From: UBA4742 sp963785815
GTDB taxonomy: Bacteria > Actinomycetota > Acidimicrobiia > Acidimicrobiales > Acidimicrobilacustridaceae
Length of the DNA stretch: 64,000 nucleotides
Direction of reading: 5' to 3'
Assembly (NCBI GenBank): GCA_963785815.1
Contig: CAWAWN010000001.1
Coordinates: 1,054,001 to 1,118,000 of the forward strand
Below are positions 24,366 through 33,020 of this stretch, piece by piece. How positions within the stretch are numbered: the stretch's first letter is position 1; each line of letters opens with the position of its first letter. Below the pieces are notes generated by a model that saw only the letters and a list, made by a program, of their open reading frames with translations, made no database searches and was not told the DNA's origin. Both the position numbers and the translations under genes were made by a program.

Positions 24366-25190
24366 TCAGCCCGCGCCGGCCAGGACGGCGTCGGTGAGCC
24401 GGCCCCACGCCTCGATGTCGAGCTCCTCGGGTCGGGCCTCGGGGCGTACCCCGGCCCGGGCGAAGTCGTCGGGGGTCACCTGGTCGGCCAGCGAGCGGCG
24501 CAGCATCTTGCGGCGCTGCCCGAAGGCGGCCCGCACCAGCTCGAAGAGCCGGTCGCGGTCGCTGGCCACCGCCGGGGAGGCACGGCGCCGGATGCGCACC
24601 AGCACCGAGTCGACCCGGGGCTGGGGCAGGAAGACGGTCGGGGGCACCCGGCCCACGACCTGCGCCGTGGCCCAGTAGGCCACCTTCACCGATGGGATGC
24701 CGTAGCCCGGCTGCCCGGCGGCGGCGGCCAGGCGCTCGCCCACCTCGCGCTGGACCATGACCAGCATCCGGTCGATGGCGCCGACGCCGTCGAGCAGGTC
24801 GCAGACCAGCGGGGTGGCCACGTTGTAGGGCAGGTTGGCCACCAGCGACCACGTCGGGTGCGAGCCCAGCACCTGGCTCCAGTCCAGGTGCAGGGCGTCG
24901 CCCTCGACGACCACCACGCCCTCGGGCTCCACCAGCCGGCGCAGCACGGGCACCACGTGCCGGTCGACCTCGACCGACACCACCGTGGCGCCGGTCGACG
25001 CCAGGGCCAGGGTGAGGGCGCCCAGACCGCCGCCGATCTCCACCACGTGGTCGTCAGGGCCGACCTCCGCCAGCCGGACGACCCGATCCACCGTGTTGGC
25101 GTCGACCACGAAGTTCTGGCCCAGCGCCCGGCTGGGGGCCAAGTCGTTGGCCTCGAGCAGCTCGATCACCTGGGTCCGGGTCAACCTCAC
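24366..25190 (-). CDS. rsmA: 16S rRNA adenine-N6,N6-dimethyltransferase RsmA/KsgA
   Basis: A 274-residue methyltransferase that dimethylates A1518 and A1519 of 16S rRNA. Motifs: LGQNFVVDANTVDRVVRLA, SAM-binding VVEIGGGLGALTLAL, and the catalytic NLPYNVATPL. It is downstream of rpf with a 34-base gap and convergent with ispE; the tatD-rpf-ksgA order is the classic actinobacterial arrangement. The N-terminus MRLTRTQVIELLEANDLAPS is normal. Confidence 0.96.
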   Translation of the reverse strand: MRLTRTQVIELLEANDLAPSRALGQNFVVDANTVDRVVRLAEVGPDDHVVEIGGGLGALTLALASTGATVVSVEVDRHVVPVLRRLVEPEGVVVVEGDALHLDWSQVLGSHPTWSLVANLPYNVATPLVCDLLDGVGAIDRMLVMVQREVGERLAAAAGQPGYGIPSVKVAYWATAQVVGRVPPTVFLPQPRVDSVLVRIRRRASPAVASDRDRLFELVRAAFGQRRKMLRRSLADQVTPDDFARAGVRPEARPEELDIEAWGRLTDAVLAGAG

Positions 25191-25224
25191 CGGACCAGCT
25201 TGCCCGCGAACGCGCCGGGAAGCC

Positions 25225-25881
25225 TCAGGGGCAGTGCCCGCCCCAGGGGGCCAGGCCGGCCGCCTCGTACTCGGCCAGGGCCACCGCGTCCTGGTTGGCC
25301 GGCGACACCAGGTTCGGGGGCACGCCCACCAGGTCGGGTCGGCCGGCCAGTCGGGCCGCGCCGTCCCAGGTGGCCTGGCTGAACTGGTAGGCGCCGCGGT
25401 AGACGCCGTTGGCGGACACGGCGCTGTAGTTGCCCCCCGACTCGCGCTGGCGGATGCACGCCAACACGGCCGCGGCCGAGGGCGGCACCGCCACCGTCGT
25501 CGGAGGCGCGGTCACGGGCACGGTGGTCACCACGGGGCGGGTGGTGGGGGTGGTGGCCACGGGTCGGTGGACGACGGTGGTCGAGGTGGCCACCGCCGCG
25601 TGCAGGGCTGCCCGCTCGCTGGCCAGGCTGGCCGGGGTGGGCGCCGCGGTGCTGGTGGTCGGCGCCACGGTGGTCGCGGTGACCGACGTGGTGGGGGCCG
25701 CCGTGGTGGCGGTCGGGCGACCCGGGCGCACGGTTCCCGCGCTCGCGGATGCCGCCGTCTGGAGGTGGACGGCCTGGGGCATGGCGGCGGCGGTCAACCC
25801 GACGGCCAGCAGGACCACCAGCGTGGAGACCACCAACACGGCACTGCCGACTCCGCGGCGGGATGCCGAGAGCTCGTCCAC
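25225..25881 (-). CDS. Resuscitation-promoting-factor-like (transglycosylase) secreted protein
   Basis: A 218-residue exported protein: one N-terminal membrane/signal segment (residues about 14-35), a Pro/Thr/Ala-rich linker of roughly 100 residues, and a C-terminal Rpf domain from about residue 140. The domain contains CIRQRESGGNYSAV with the catalytic Glu, YRGAYQFSQATWDGAAR, and a closing Cys that can pair with the first. Rpf proteins cleave peptidoglycan and wake dormant actinobacteria. RpfB-type domains (DUF348, G5) are absent, so it is a minimal form. GTG start with GGAGG five bases upstream. It sits between tatD and ksgA like mycobacterial rpfB. Confidence 0.88.
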   Translation of the reverse strand: MDELSASRRGVGSAVLVVSTLVVLLAVGLTAAAMPQAVHLQTAASASAGTVRPGRPTATTAAPTTSVTATTVAPTTSTAAPTPASLASERAALHAAVATSTTVVHRPVATTPTTRPVVTTVPVTAPPTTVAVPPSAAAVLACIRQRESGGNYSAVSANGVYRGAYQFSQATWDGAARLAGRPDLVGVPPNLVSPANQDAVALAEYEAAGLAPWGGHCP

Positions 25882-25920
25882 GGCATCCTCCCTCTGGGCC
25901 CAGGACCGGTGACGGGCAAC

Positions 25921-25949
25921 AAGCTAGGAACGCCGTAACCCAACCGCAA
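25921..25949 (-). promoter_or_regulatory. Promoter of rpf-ksgA: TTGCGG-N17-TAGCTT
   Basis: On the minus strand the -35 TTGCGG (25944-25949) and -10 TAGCTT (25921-25926) are separated by exactly 17 bases. Transcription would begin about 33 bases before the rpf GTG, leaving room for the visible GGAGG ribosome site. Confidence 0.6.
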
Positions 25950-26029
25950 CTTCCGTAACGAGAACGAGATGAGAATGGACGGGAAAACCGGGGCTGACCT
26001 GCCCCCGCTCGACGACTGGGACATCGGTC

Positions 26030-26079
26030 ACACCGCCGGGGCAGGCGCCCGCAGGGAGGCTCACCGACGGAGGGCCAAT
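26030..26079 (+). repeat. Intergenic repeat family, copy E (partial)
   Basis: From 26042 to 26079 this matches the 3' half of the family seen at 34067 and 47959: AGGCGCCCG, one variable base, GGGAGGCT, then CCGAC and GAGGGCCAAT. The 5' half is degenerate or absent. It lies between rpf and the tatD stop, touching that stop codon. Confidence 0.55.
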
Positions 26080-26828
26080 CAGGTCGACAGTCGGTAGACC
26101 CGCTCGGCGTTGCGCCAGGAGGACTCCGCCACCTGCTCGACGTCCACCCCGTGCGCAACGGCCACCGCCGCCCCCACCAGGGGCACCAGGGCGGGACGGT
26201 TGGGCTGGCCCCGGTGCGGGACCGGGGCCAGGTAGGGCGAGTCGGTCTCGACCAGCAGGCGGTCGAGTGGGCACAGGGCGGCCGCGGCCCGCACGTCGTC
26301 GGCCGTCTTGAAGGTGACGATGCCGCTGAACGACACGTGCAGGCCGAGGTCGAGGCACCGACGGGCCTCGTCGGGACCGCCGGTGAAGCAGTGCAGCACG
26401 GTCCGGTCCGGGACTCCTTCCGCGGCCAGGATGTCGAAGGTGTCGGCCCAGGCCTCGCGGGTGTGGATGACCAGGGCCAGGTCGTGGGCGTGGGCCATGG
26501 CCACCTGGGCGGCGAAGGCGGCCCGCTGGACCTCGCGGGGCGAGTGGTCGTAGTGGTAGTCCAGCCCGCACTCGCCCACCGCCACCACGTCGGGTTCGCC
26601 GAGCGCCGCGTCGAGACCGTCCAGGCCGCCGGCGGCGTCGTGGGGGTGGACCCCGGCCGTGGCCCAGACCTGGTCGTGGTCGCGGGCCACCCGGACAGCC
26701 TGGCGGGAGTGCTCCAGGTCGGTGCCCACCGTGATCAGCCGGGTGACGCCCGCCTGGCGCGCCTCGTCGATCACCGCGGTCGCCTCCGCTCCGGCGGGGA
26801 GGTGGCAGTGGTTGTCGATCCAGCGCAT
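26079..26828 (-). CDS. tatD: TatD family metal-dependent hydrolase / 3'-5' DNase
   Basis: A 249-residue TIM-barrel protein with the metal ligands in place: DNHCHLP near the start, GECGLDYHYD, VIHTREAW, HCFTGG and VETDSPYLAP. TatD enzymes are Mg-dependent 3'-5' nucleases in DNA repair and stress. The open frame runs on upstream through metG antisense text, but the ATG at 26826-26828 (MRWIDNHCH) is the family start. It follows metG by 94 bases; that gap is made of imperfect CACGAC-type repeats with no clear signal. Confidence 0.94.
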   Translation of the reverse strand: MRWIDNHCHLPAGAEATAVIDEARQAGVTRLITVGTDLEHSRQAVRVARDHDQVWATAGVHPHDAAGGLDGLDAALGEPDVVAVGECGLDYHYDHSPREVQRAAFAAQVAMAHAHDLALVIHTREAWADTFDILAAEGVPDRTVLHCFTGGPDEARRCLDLGLHVSFSGIVTFKTADDVRAAAALCPLDRLLVETDSPYLAPVPHRGQPNRPALVPLVGAAVAVAHGVDVEQVAESSWRNAERVYRLST

Positions 26829-26922
26829 CGTCAGTTCGACCCCGTGTCCCGACGACCGCTCGACACGACCACCGGCGACACGACGTCCCGGGCCACCACC
26901 TCCCCGGTCACGACCGCCGACA

Positions 26923-28437
26923 TCACGACGTGGCGTCGAGGCGAGGGAACAGCGGCGCGCCCTTCTCGACGGCCAGGCCGCCCGGATAGCCACCCCAGGC
27001 GGCGGCCTGGGGCAGCCGCTGGTCGGTGGGCTCCCCGGCCAGGCCCAGCCGACGCCACAGCTCGGCGCAGCTGCGGGGGATGGCCGGCGAGGCCAGGACG
27101 GCCACGATGCGCAGCGCCTCCAGGGCGTCGCCGAGCACGCCGTCGACCCCCGGACCGGGGTCGGCCTTCCAGGGCTCGTTGGCCTCGAGGTGGGCGTTGG
27201 TCTCGCGCAGCAGGCGCCACGTGGCCTCCAGCGCCACCGACGGCGCCACCGCCTGCCAGGCCGTGGCAGCCTCGGCGTAGACCTCGGCGGCCACCGCGGC
27301 CAACGGGCTGTCGGGGCGCGGCGCGGGCCCGATGCCGTCGCACTTGCGGGCCACCACGGTGGCCGTGCGCGACAACAGGTTGCCAAGGTTGTTGGCCAGG
27401 TCGGCGTTGTAGCGGGCCACCATCTGCTCGTAGGAGAACTCGCCGTCGGGCCCGAAGGGCACGTCGTGCAGGAAGTGGTGGCGGAACCCGTCGACGCCGA
27501 AGTCGGCCACCAGGTCGGCCGGGTAGATCTGGCCCAGGCCCGACTTGCTCATCTTCTCGCCGCCCACCAGCAGGAACCCGTGCACGTGGACGTGCGCCGG
27601 GGGCTCGAGCCCGGCCGCCAGCAGCAGCGCCGGCCAGTAGACGCAGTGGAAGCGCAGGATGTCCTTGCCGATCAGGTGGTGGACCGCCGGCCACCAGGCG
27701 TCGAAGCGGTCCGGGTCGGTGCCGTAGCCGATGGCGGTGGCGTAGTTGATCAGGGCGTCGTACCAGACGTAGAAGACGTGGCTGGGGTCCCAGGGCACGG
27801 GCACGCCCCAGTCGATGGAGACCCGGGAGATGGAGATGTCCTCGAGGCCCTGGCGGATGATGCCCAGCGCCTCGTTGCGCTTGCCCTCGGGGGTGACGGC
27901 GCCGGGGTGGGCGTCGAACCAGTCGAGCAGGGGCTGGGTGAAGGCCGACAGCCGGAAGAACCAGTTGTCCTCCTCGAGCAGCTCCACCGGGCGGTGGTGG
28001 ATGGGGCACAGCCCGTCGACCAGCTCGGCCTCGCTGTAATAGGCCTCGCAGGACACGCAGTAGAGGCCGCGGTAGGTGGCCTGGTAGATGTGGCCGTTGT
28101 CGTAGGCGGCCTGCAGGAGGGCGTGCACCGCAGCGGTGTGGCGGTCCTCTGTGGTGCGGATGAAGTCGTCGTAGCTGATGTCGAGCAGCTCCCAGGCCTC
28201 CCGGAAGCGGGCGCTGGTGCGGTCGGCCTGCTCGAGGGCGCCGAGCCCCGCCTCCTCGGCGGCGCGCAGCACCTTGAGCCCGTGCTCGTCGGTGCCGGTC
28301 AGGAAGAAGGTGTCGTCGCCGAGCAGCCGGTGCCAGCGGGCCAGGGCGTCGGCGGTGACCGTGGTGTAGGCATGGCCGATGTGAGGGACGTCGTTGACGT
28401 AGTAGATCGGCGTGGTCACGTAGAAGCGGTCGGTCAC
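26923..28437 (-). CDS. metG: Methionyl-tRNA synthetase
   Basis: A 504-residue class I synthetase without the C-terminal tRNA-binding extension. HIGH motif at residues 19-22, tRNA/editing insert with zinc-type Cys/His pairs (CVSCEAYYS, LCPIHH), KMSKS in GGEKMSKSGLGQ, and the alpha-helical anticodon domain. It charges tRNA-Met for initiation and elongation. GTG start; a TAACCT -10-like box ends 7 bases before it, suggesting a leaderless transcript. metG-tatD-rpf-ksgA run in the same direction. Confidence 0.96.
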   Translation of the reverse strand: MTDRFYVTTPIYYVNDVPHIGHAYTTVTADALARWHRLLGDDTFFLTGTDEHGLKVLRAAEEAGLGALEQADRTSARFREAWELLDISYDDFIRTTEDRHTAAVHALLQAAYDNGHIYQATYRGLYCVSCEAYYSEAELVDGLCPIHHRPVELLEEDNWFFRLSAFTQPLLDWFDAHPGAVTPEGKRNEALGIIRQGLEDISISRVSIDWGVPVPWDPSHVFYVWYDALINYATAIGYGTDPDRFDAWWPAVHHLIGKDILRFHCVYWPALLLAAGLEPPAHVHVHGFLLVGGEKMSKSGLGQIYPADLVADFGVDGFRHHFLHDVPFGPDGEFSYEQMVARYNADLANNLGNLLSRTATVVARKCDGIGPAPRPDSPLAAVAAEVYAEAATAWQAVAPSVALEATWRLLRETNAHLEANEPWKADPGPGVDGVLGDALEALRIVAVLASPAIPRSCAELWRRLGLAGEPTDQRLPQAAAWGGYPGGLAVEKGAPLFPRLDATS

Positions 28438-28444
28438 CCGCTAG

Positions 28445-28450
28445 AGGTTA
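28445..28450 (-). promoter_or_regulatory. -10-like box TAACCT, 7 nt before the metG GTG
   Basis: The minus-strand hexamer fits TAnnnT and places initiation at the metG start codon. There is no Shine-Dalgarno in the seven-base gap. Confidence 0.4.
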
Positions 28451-28563
28451 CGGGGCCACGTCGCCCACCCGCGAACCACTTCGACCGCGGTCGCGCGCTA
28501 CGAACCGATGACGATACGCCGGCTTGAGGTCCGCGGGCGGCGCGGCGGGGGTAGCAACGGCAC

Positions 28564-29022
28564 ATGACATCAACGCGGTCCCCCACCCCCTCCGCCGACG
28601 CGCCCGAACTACCGGAACGCGCCACGGAGCCACCCGCTTCCGACCGCAGCCACGGCACGGTCCGGCTCATCCCCATGGGTGAGGCAGAGTCCAGGATCGC
28701 CGGCCAGACCGGTCTGCACCGGAGCCCCGAACGCGATCTGCGCCAGGCCCACGAACGCCTCCACCAGGCCCGCCAGGCCGTGGCCGCGGTCTCGGCCGCG
28801 CTGGAGGGGGCCGCCGAGGTGGCGGCCACCGCTCACGACCACGCCGAACGGTCCCGGGTGGCCTACGAGCACGCCCGGATGGACTCGCGCCGGGCCGAGC
28901 TGGCCTTGCGCCAGGAGCAACGGCGAGCCGACGACGCCAAGCTCGCCCTGCGCCAGGCATATGAACAGGTGGCGCACCTGGAAGGCATGCGGGGCTCGCC
29001 GCTCATCGACCTGACCGCCTGA
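28564..29022 (+). CDS. Hypothetical coiled-coil protein
   Basis: A 152-residue hydrophilic protein with no recognised family. Residues 1-50 are Pro/Ser/Thr/Glu-rich and probably disordered. Residues 55-140 form an almost continuous helix rich in Ala, Arg, Gln and Glu with heptad-like spacing (RDLRQAHERLHQARQAVAAV, later RRAELALRQEQRRADDAKLA), so a dimeric coiled coil is likely. There is no signal peptide or membrane segment. It is divergent from metG and convergent with rmuC. Base composition and third-position GC look native. Confidence 0.6.
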   Translation: MTSTRSPTPSADAPELPERATEPPASDRSHGTVRLIPMGEAESRIAGQTGLHRSPERDLRQAHERLHQARQAVAAVSAALEGAAEVAATAHDHAERSRVAYEHARMDSRRAELALRQEQRRADDAKLALRQAYEQVAHLEGMRGSPLIDLTA

Positions 29023-29083
29023 GGGCCCCTGGTCCGACGGTCACGTCGTCAGGCGGGTCAAGGCGGTCAGGCGGGTTCGCCGC

Positions 29084-30418
29084 TCAGCTGGTGCGAGCCA
29101 CCGCGTCGGGCCCCTCGCCATGGGCCAGGTCGCTCAGATCAGCCAGGTCGAGCAGGCTGGGGAGCGCGTCGGCGGGCTCGGCCCACGCGGCGCGGTCAGC
29201 GGCGCGCAGCGGGCGGACGACGGAGGACTCGTCGTCGCCGCGTCGGGTGCGCAGATCTTCGACCTGGTCGAGCCGGCGTTGCAGGGCCCGACGTCGCGTG
29301 CCAGCCAGGTCGTCGTACGCCTTCTGGGTGGAGTCGAAGCTGCGCCCGAGCTTGTCGACCTGGTCGGAGAACTTCTCCCACTCCTTGGCGAAGCCCCCGA
29401 GGCAGGTGAGGATCTCGTCGCTGGTTCGCTCGAGGCGGTAGGCGTCCATCGACTGGCGGATCACGGCCAGCACGGCGAAGAGGGTGAACGGCGAGCACAG
29501 CACCACGCGCTGGCCGAGGGCGAAGTCGATCATCTCGGGATCGTGCTCGTGGATGTAGCTGTACACGCTCTCGTTGGGGATGAAGGCGAGCACGTACTCG
29601 ACGGTGGTCTCGGGATCGATGTAGCTGCGCGAGGTGAGCTCCTTGACCCGCTGGCGCACGTCCTTCAGGAAGGCGGTGGTGGCGGTGCGGCCCTCGGCCT
29701 CGGTGGGCGCCTCGATGGCCCGCACGTAGTTGTCGATCGGGAACTTCACGTCCATGTGCAGGACCCGCTGCTGGGGCAGCAGGAAGGTCACGTCGGGGAT
29801 GCCACCCCCGGCCACCCCGGTCTGTCGGCGGTAGTTGACCCCTTCGGTCATCCCCGCCATGCGCAACACGTCGTCGGCCATGCGCTCGCCCCACTGGCCG
29901 CGGGCCTTGGGGCTGGCCAGCACCTGGCGCAGGCTCTGGGTGGTGGCCGCCAGCTCGCTGGTGCGCCGGGTGGTCTCGCCCAGCTTGGCCCGCAGGTCGC
30001 TCTGCTGGCTGGCCTGCTCGGTCTGGAGCTGGGCCACCAGGCGGCCGACGCGGCTCAGCTCGTCGGTGACGCCGGCGGACAGGCTGGAGAGCTTCTGCTC
30101 GATGACCTGGTTGCGCTGGTCGAGCTGCTGGTCGGCCACCTGGGCCTGGGCCCCCAGCTTGTCGGTGGCCATGCTCAGGACCAGGTCGATGGTCTGGCGC
30201 GTGGCGGCCTGCTGGTCGACCACGAAGGCCTGCCGTGCCGCCTCGATGGTGGCCTGGCGATCGGCCGCCACGCTCTGGCGCGCCGCCTCGAGGGCGGCCC
30301 GCTCGGCCTCGACGCCGGAGCGGCTGGCCCGCCCCGATGACACGACCACGACCAGGGCGGCGGCCAGCGCCACCGCGACGACCACCAGCAGGACCACCGA
30401 CACCACGAGGATTCCCAT
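29084..30418 (-). CDS. rmuC: DNA recombination protein RmuC
   Basis: A 444-residue protein: N-terminal membrane anchor (residues 2-28), a coiled-coil region to about 180, then the RmuC nuclease-like domain with SPKARGQWGERMADDVLRMAG, DVKFPIDNYVRA, and YVLAFIPNESVYSYI. RmuC is thought to restrict inversions and has a restriction-endonuclease-like fold. The frame also offers a GTG at 30448, but the ATG at 30416-30418 is preferred because a TAGGGT box ends 7 bases before it and the membrane helix starts there. It may be transcribed alone. Confidence 0.92.
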   Translation of the reverse strand: MGILVVSVVLLVVVAVALAAALVVVVSSGRASRSGVEAERAALEAARQSVAADRQATIEAARQAFVVDQQAATRQTIDLVLSMATDKLGAQAQVADQQLDQRNQVIEQKLSSLSAGVTDELSRVGRLVAQLQTEQASQQSDLRAKLGETTRRTSELAATTQSLRQVLASPKARGQWGERMADDVLRMAGMTEGVNYRRQTGVAGGGIPDVTFLLPQQRVLHMDVKFPIDNYVRAIEAPTEAEGRTATTAFLKDVRQRVKELTSRSYIDPETTVEYVLAFIPNESVYSYIHEHDPEMIDFALGQRVVLCSPFTLFAVLAVIRQSMDAYRLERTSDEILTCLGGFAKEWEKFSDQVDKLGRSFDSTQKAYDDLAGTRRRALQRRLDQVEDLRTRRGDDESSVVRPLRAADRAAWAEPADALPSLLDLADLSDLAHGEGPDAVARTS

Positions 30419-30425
30419 GCCCACG

Positions 30426-30431
30426 ACCCTA
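30426..30431 (-). promoter_or_regulatory. -10-like box TAGGGT, 7 nt before the rmuC ATG
   Basis: This decides the rmuC start: transcription would begin at the ATG at 30418, inside any longer frame from the GTG at 30448. Confidence 0.45.
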
Positions 30432-30512
30432 GGCACGGGGTGTGACACTCAAGGCGGATCCCTTGACCGGCAAGGGATCGCGGTCACGAGGCGGCCCGAG
30501 GTCGGTTCGGGA

Positions 30513-31376
30513 TCAGCCTCGCGTGGCCAAGTCGTAGACCCGGCGGCGGGCCACGCCGAAGCGTCCGGCCACCAGCGCCACCGAATCCCGGGTCGACCTA
30601 CCGGCCGCCACCTCGCGGGCCACCGCGTCGGCCAGCTCCTGGTCGCTCACCGGGCCCGCCGGGGGCGCACCCGCCACGACCAGCACGTACTCGCCCCGCG
30701 GCGCCGCCTCGGCGACGAGGTCCACGGCCTGGTCCAGCCGACCTCGCCAGACGTCCTCGTGCAGCTTGGTCAGCTCCCGGGCCAGGACGACCTGGCGCTC
30801 GGCGCCCAGGGCGTCGACCAGGTCGGTCAGGGTGCGGGCGAGCCGGTGGGGGGCCTCGTAGAGCACGATCGTGCGGCGCTCGGCGGCCAGCTCGACCAGG
30901 CGCTCCGAGCGTCCCGAGCCCGTCCGGGGCAGGAACCCCTCGAACACCCAGCGACCGGTGGGCAGCCCGCTGCCCACCAGCGCGGTGATGGCCGCCGACG
31001 GGCCGGGCACCACCTCGACCGGGTGGCCGGCCGCGGCCGCGGCCCGCACCAGTCGCTCGCCCGGGTCGGACACCCCGGGCATGCCGGCGTCGGTGACCAC
31101 GGCCACCCGCTGGCCACGGTCCAGGCGACGGACCACCTCGGCCACCACCGCCGCCTCGGTGTGGTCGTTGACCACCAGCAGCTTCGGGGCCGCCACCCCG
31201 AGGTGGGCCAGCAGGCGCCCGGTGCGCCGGGTGTCCTCGCAGGCGACCACGTCGGCCCGGGACAGCTCGCGGGCGCCGCGGGGCGACAGGTCGTCGAGGT
31301 TGCCGATGGGGGTGGCCACCAGGACCAGCGCCGCCGGACCCGATCTCGGCCCGGCTGCGTCGGCGCCCTCGCTCAT
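30513..31376 (-). CDS. rsmI: 16S rRNA (cytidine-1402-2'-O)-methyltransferase RsmI
   Basis: A 287-residue SAM-dependent enzyme of the tetrapyrrole-methylase fold. Motifs: LVLVATPIGNLDDLSPRGAR, CEDTRRTGRLL, VVTDAGMPGVSDPG, VPGPSAAITALVGSGLP and VLYEAPHRL. With RsmH it builds m4Cm1402 in the ribosomal P site. The ATG overlaps the DUF192 stop (ATGA), so the two are translationally coupled. A short C-terminal HTH-like tail (RDSVALVAGRFGVARRRVY) is present, as in many actinobacterial RsmI proteins. Confidence 0.95.
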   Translation of the reverse strand: MSEGADAAGPRSGPAALVLVATPIGNLDDLSPRGARELSRADVVACEDTRRTGRLLAHLGVAAPKLLVVNDHTEAAVVAEVVRRLDRGQRVAVVTDAGMPGVSDPGERLVRAAAAAGHPVEVVPGPSAAITALVGSGLPTGRWVFEGFLPRTGSGRSERLVELAAERRTIVLYEAPHRLARTLTDLVDALGAERQVVLARELTKLHEDVWRGRLDQAVDLVAEAAPRGEYVLVVAGAPPAGPVSDQELADAVAREVAAGRSTRDSVALVAGRFGVARRRVYDLATRG

Positions 31377-31708
31377 TGCGACCCCTTGATCTCGAGCCGG
31401 TCACCCACCGACACCCCCCACCGCCCGAAGGCTCCGGCCTCGGCCTCGATGACCGAGCGGGCCTTGATCACCGGCACCCCCACCCGGTTGGGCCGCATGG
31501 TGACGATCCGGAGCACGACCAGGTCACGATCCACGTAGGCCACGTCGATGGCGAAGCGCATGCGCACGGTGTGCACCGAGCGCGCCGGGTCGAGCAGCAG
31601 GGCGCCGTCGATGCCGTCGCGACCCAGCAGGCCCTTCATGCGCCCCGATGCGGTGGACGCCACCTCGAGGGTGGCCAGCACCTTGCCGTCGTGGACCAGC
31701 CAGGGCAC
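31373..31708 (-). CDS. DUF192 family protein
   Basis: A 111-residue beta-barrel protein with the DUF192 landmarks ASGRMKGLLGRDGIDGALLL, then VHTVRMRFAIDVAYVD and the C-terminal VIEAEAGAFGRWGVSVGD. The open frame runs far upstream, but a GGAGG five bases before the GTG at 31706-31708 and the family N-terminus (PWLVHDGKVLATLEVA) fix the start. The function of the family is not established. It overlaps rsmI and probably shares its promoter. Confidence 0.82.
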   Translation of the reverse strand: MPWLVHDGKVLATLEVASTASGRMKGLLGRDGIDGALLLDPARSVHTVRMRFAIDVAYVDRDLVVLRIVTMRPNRVGVPVIKARSVIEAEAGAFGRWGVSVGDRLEIKGSQ

Positions 31709-31823
31709 CAGTGCCTCCACAACACGATCGCCGGGCGGAGCCTTGAACCTACCGCCGCACGGCGCGCCAGGGCGCGGTGCCGGGCGCCACCGGCGCGGCC
31801 GGGTCCGGCCCAGCGGTGGCGGC

Positions 31824-32768
31824 TCAGCGATGGCGGCGCACGAGGCGTCGACCCAGGGAGCGCAGCTCGGCCTGGGTCGCCGGGCTGTCGAGGACCTCGA
31901 AGTCGCAGTCGAGGCCGGCCAGGTAGCGGGCCATCCAGTCGGCGTCGCCACCCATGCGGGCCAGGCAGGATCGGTCGGACTCGGCGCTGAGCACGGCCAC
32001 GGTGGGCGGCACCATGGCCCGGGCGCGCTCGAGCGGCGCGTGCAGGCGGATGGTGGCCCGGTGGTCGTAGGTGGCCACGGCCACACCCTGGGCCACGAGG
32101 GCCCCGGCATCGGGCGGAGCGGGGTGCGGTTCGAACCGGGCGCCGGTGAGGTGCAGCTCCCGCATGCGGTCGACCCGGAAGGTGCGCCAGTCGTCGCGGT
32201 CGGGGTCGAAGGCCACCAGGTACCAGAACTGGTCGGTGTAGACGAGGCGGTAGGGCTCGACGTGGCGCTCGGTCTCGGCGTCGTCGGCGGCTCGATACGT
32301 GAAGCGCAACCGCTCGGGGCGCCGGCAGGCCAGGCCGGTGGTCACCAGCTGGTCGAGGTCCACCTCGGGGACCCCGGGCCCGCGCAGCCCCACGGTCACC
32401 GCCGCCACCGCCGCCACCCGCTCGCGCAGGCGAGCCGGCAGCACCTGGTCGAGCTTGGCCAACGCCGACAGGGCGGCGGACTCGGCCCCGGTGGCCCCAC
32501 CGGCGGCCGCCCGCAGCCCCAGGGCGACGGCCACCGCCTCGTCGTCGTCGAGCACCAGCGGCGGCAGGTGACCGCCCCGACCGAGGGTGTACCCGCCGTG
32601 GCGACCGGTCGTGGCCTCCACCGGGTAGCCCAGGTCACGCAGCCGGGTGATGTCGCGGCGGACCGTCCGCTCGGTGACATCGGTCTCGGCGGCCAGCTCG
32701 GCGGCCGACCACCAGGACCGGCTGGAGAGCAGCCCCAGCAACCGCAGCAGCCGCGACGGCGTGTCCAT
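31824..32768 (-). CDS. WYL-domain transcriptional regulator (YafY/DeoR-like)
   Basis: A 314-residue regulator. Residues 1-60 are a winged HTH (LSSRSWWSAAELAAETDVTERTVRRDI), followed by a WYL domain (RHVEPYRLVYTDQFWYLVAFD, then RTFRVDRMRELHLTGARF) and a WCX-like C-terminal domain. WYL domains sense ligands, often nucleic acids or nucleotides, and control stress or defence genes. The ATG at 32766-32768 is used. A promoter TTGCGG-N17-TAGTGA upstream is spanned by a perfect palindrome, so autoregulation is very likely. The divergent small gene at 32862 is the obvious second target. Confidence 0.88.
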   Translation of the reverse strand: MDTPSRLLRLLGLLSSRSWWSAAELAAETDVTERTVRRDITRLRDLGYPVEATTGRHGGYTLGRGGHLPPLVLDDDEAVAVALGLRAAAGGATGAESAALSALAKLDQVLPARLRERVAAVAAVTVGLRGPGVPEVDLDQLVTTGLACRRPERLRFTYRAADDAETERHVEPYRLVYTDQFWYLVAFDPDRDDWRTFRVDRMRELHLTGARFEPHPAPPDAGALVAQGVAVATYDHRATIRLHAPLERARAMVPPTVAVLSAESDRSCLARMGGDADWMARYLAGLDCDFEVLDSPATQAELRSLGRRLVRRHR

Positions 32769-32790
32769 GGCCACGATCTTCGCAGATTTC

Positions 32791-32820
32791 TCACTATTGC
32801 GGACCTGTTCCGTCCGCAAT
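32791..32820 (-). promoter_or_regulatory. Promoter and palindromic operator of the WYL regulator
   Basis: Perfect 9-base arms 32796-32804 and 32812-32820 flank a 7-base spacer. On the minus strand the -35 TTGCGG (32814-32819) and -10 TAGTGA (32791-32796), 17 bases apart, coincide with the palindrome. A protein bound there would block this promoter and could also act on the divergent gene at 32862. Confidence 0.7.
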
Positions 32821-32861
32821 GGGTTCTACGGTCGCATCAGCCGCTCACGAAAGGCACCCCC

Positions 32862-33020
32862 ATGACCACCGCCTACGCCTCGCACCACCACCAGCTCGCC
32901 GACGACCGCCAGCGCGACTACCTGACCCGGGCCGACCGGGCCCGCTGGAGCCGCCGGCTCAAGCGCCAGGGTCAGACGTTGAAGCGGAACTCGACGACGT
33001 CGCCGTCGGCCACCTCGTAG
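32862..33020 (+). CDS. Small basic protein divergent from the WYL regulator
   Basis: A 52-residue frame starting MTTAYASHHHQLADDRQRDY with a GAAAGG ribosome site seven bases before the ATG. It is rich in Arg, His and Gln and has no recognised domain. Its last 16 codons run antisense to the end of ychF, so the natural end may be lost or the overlap real. A TACGGT box at 32827-32832 could be its -10. Its position next to the WYL operator is the main reason to believe it is expressed. Confidence 0.4.
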   Translation: MTTAYASHHHQLADDRQRDYLTRADRARWSRRLKRQGQTLKRNSTTSPSATS

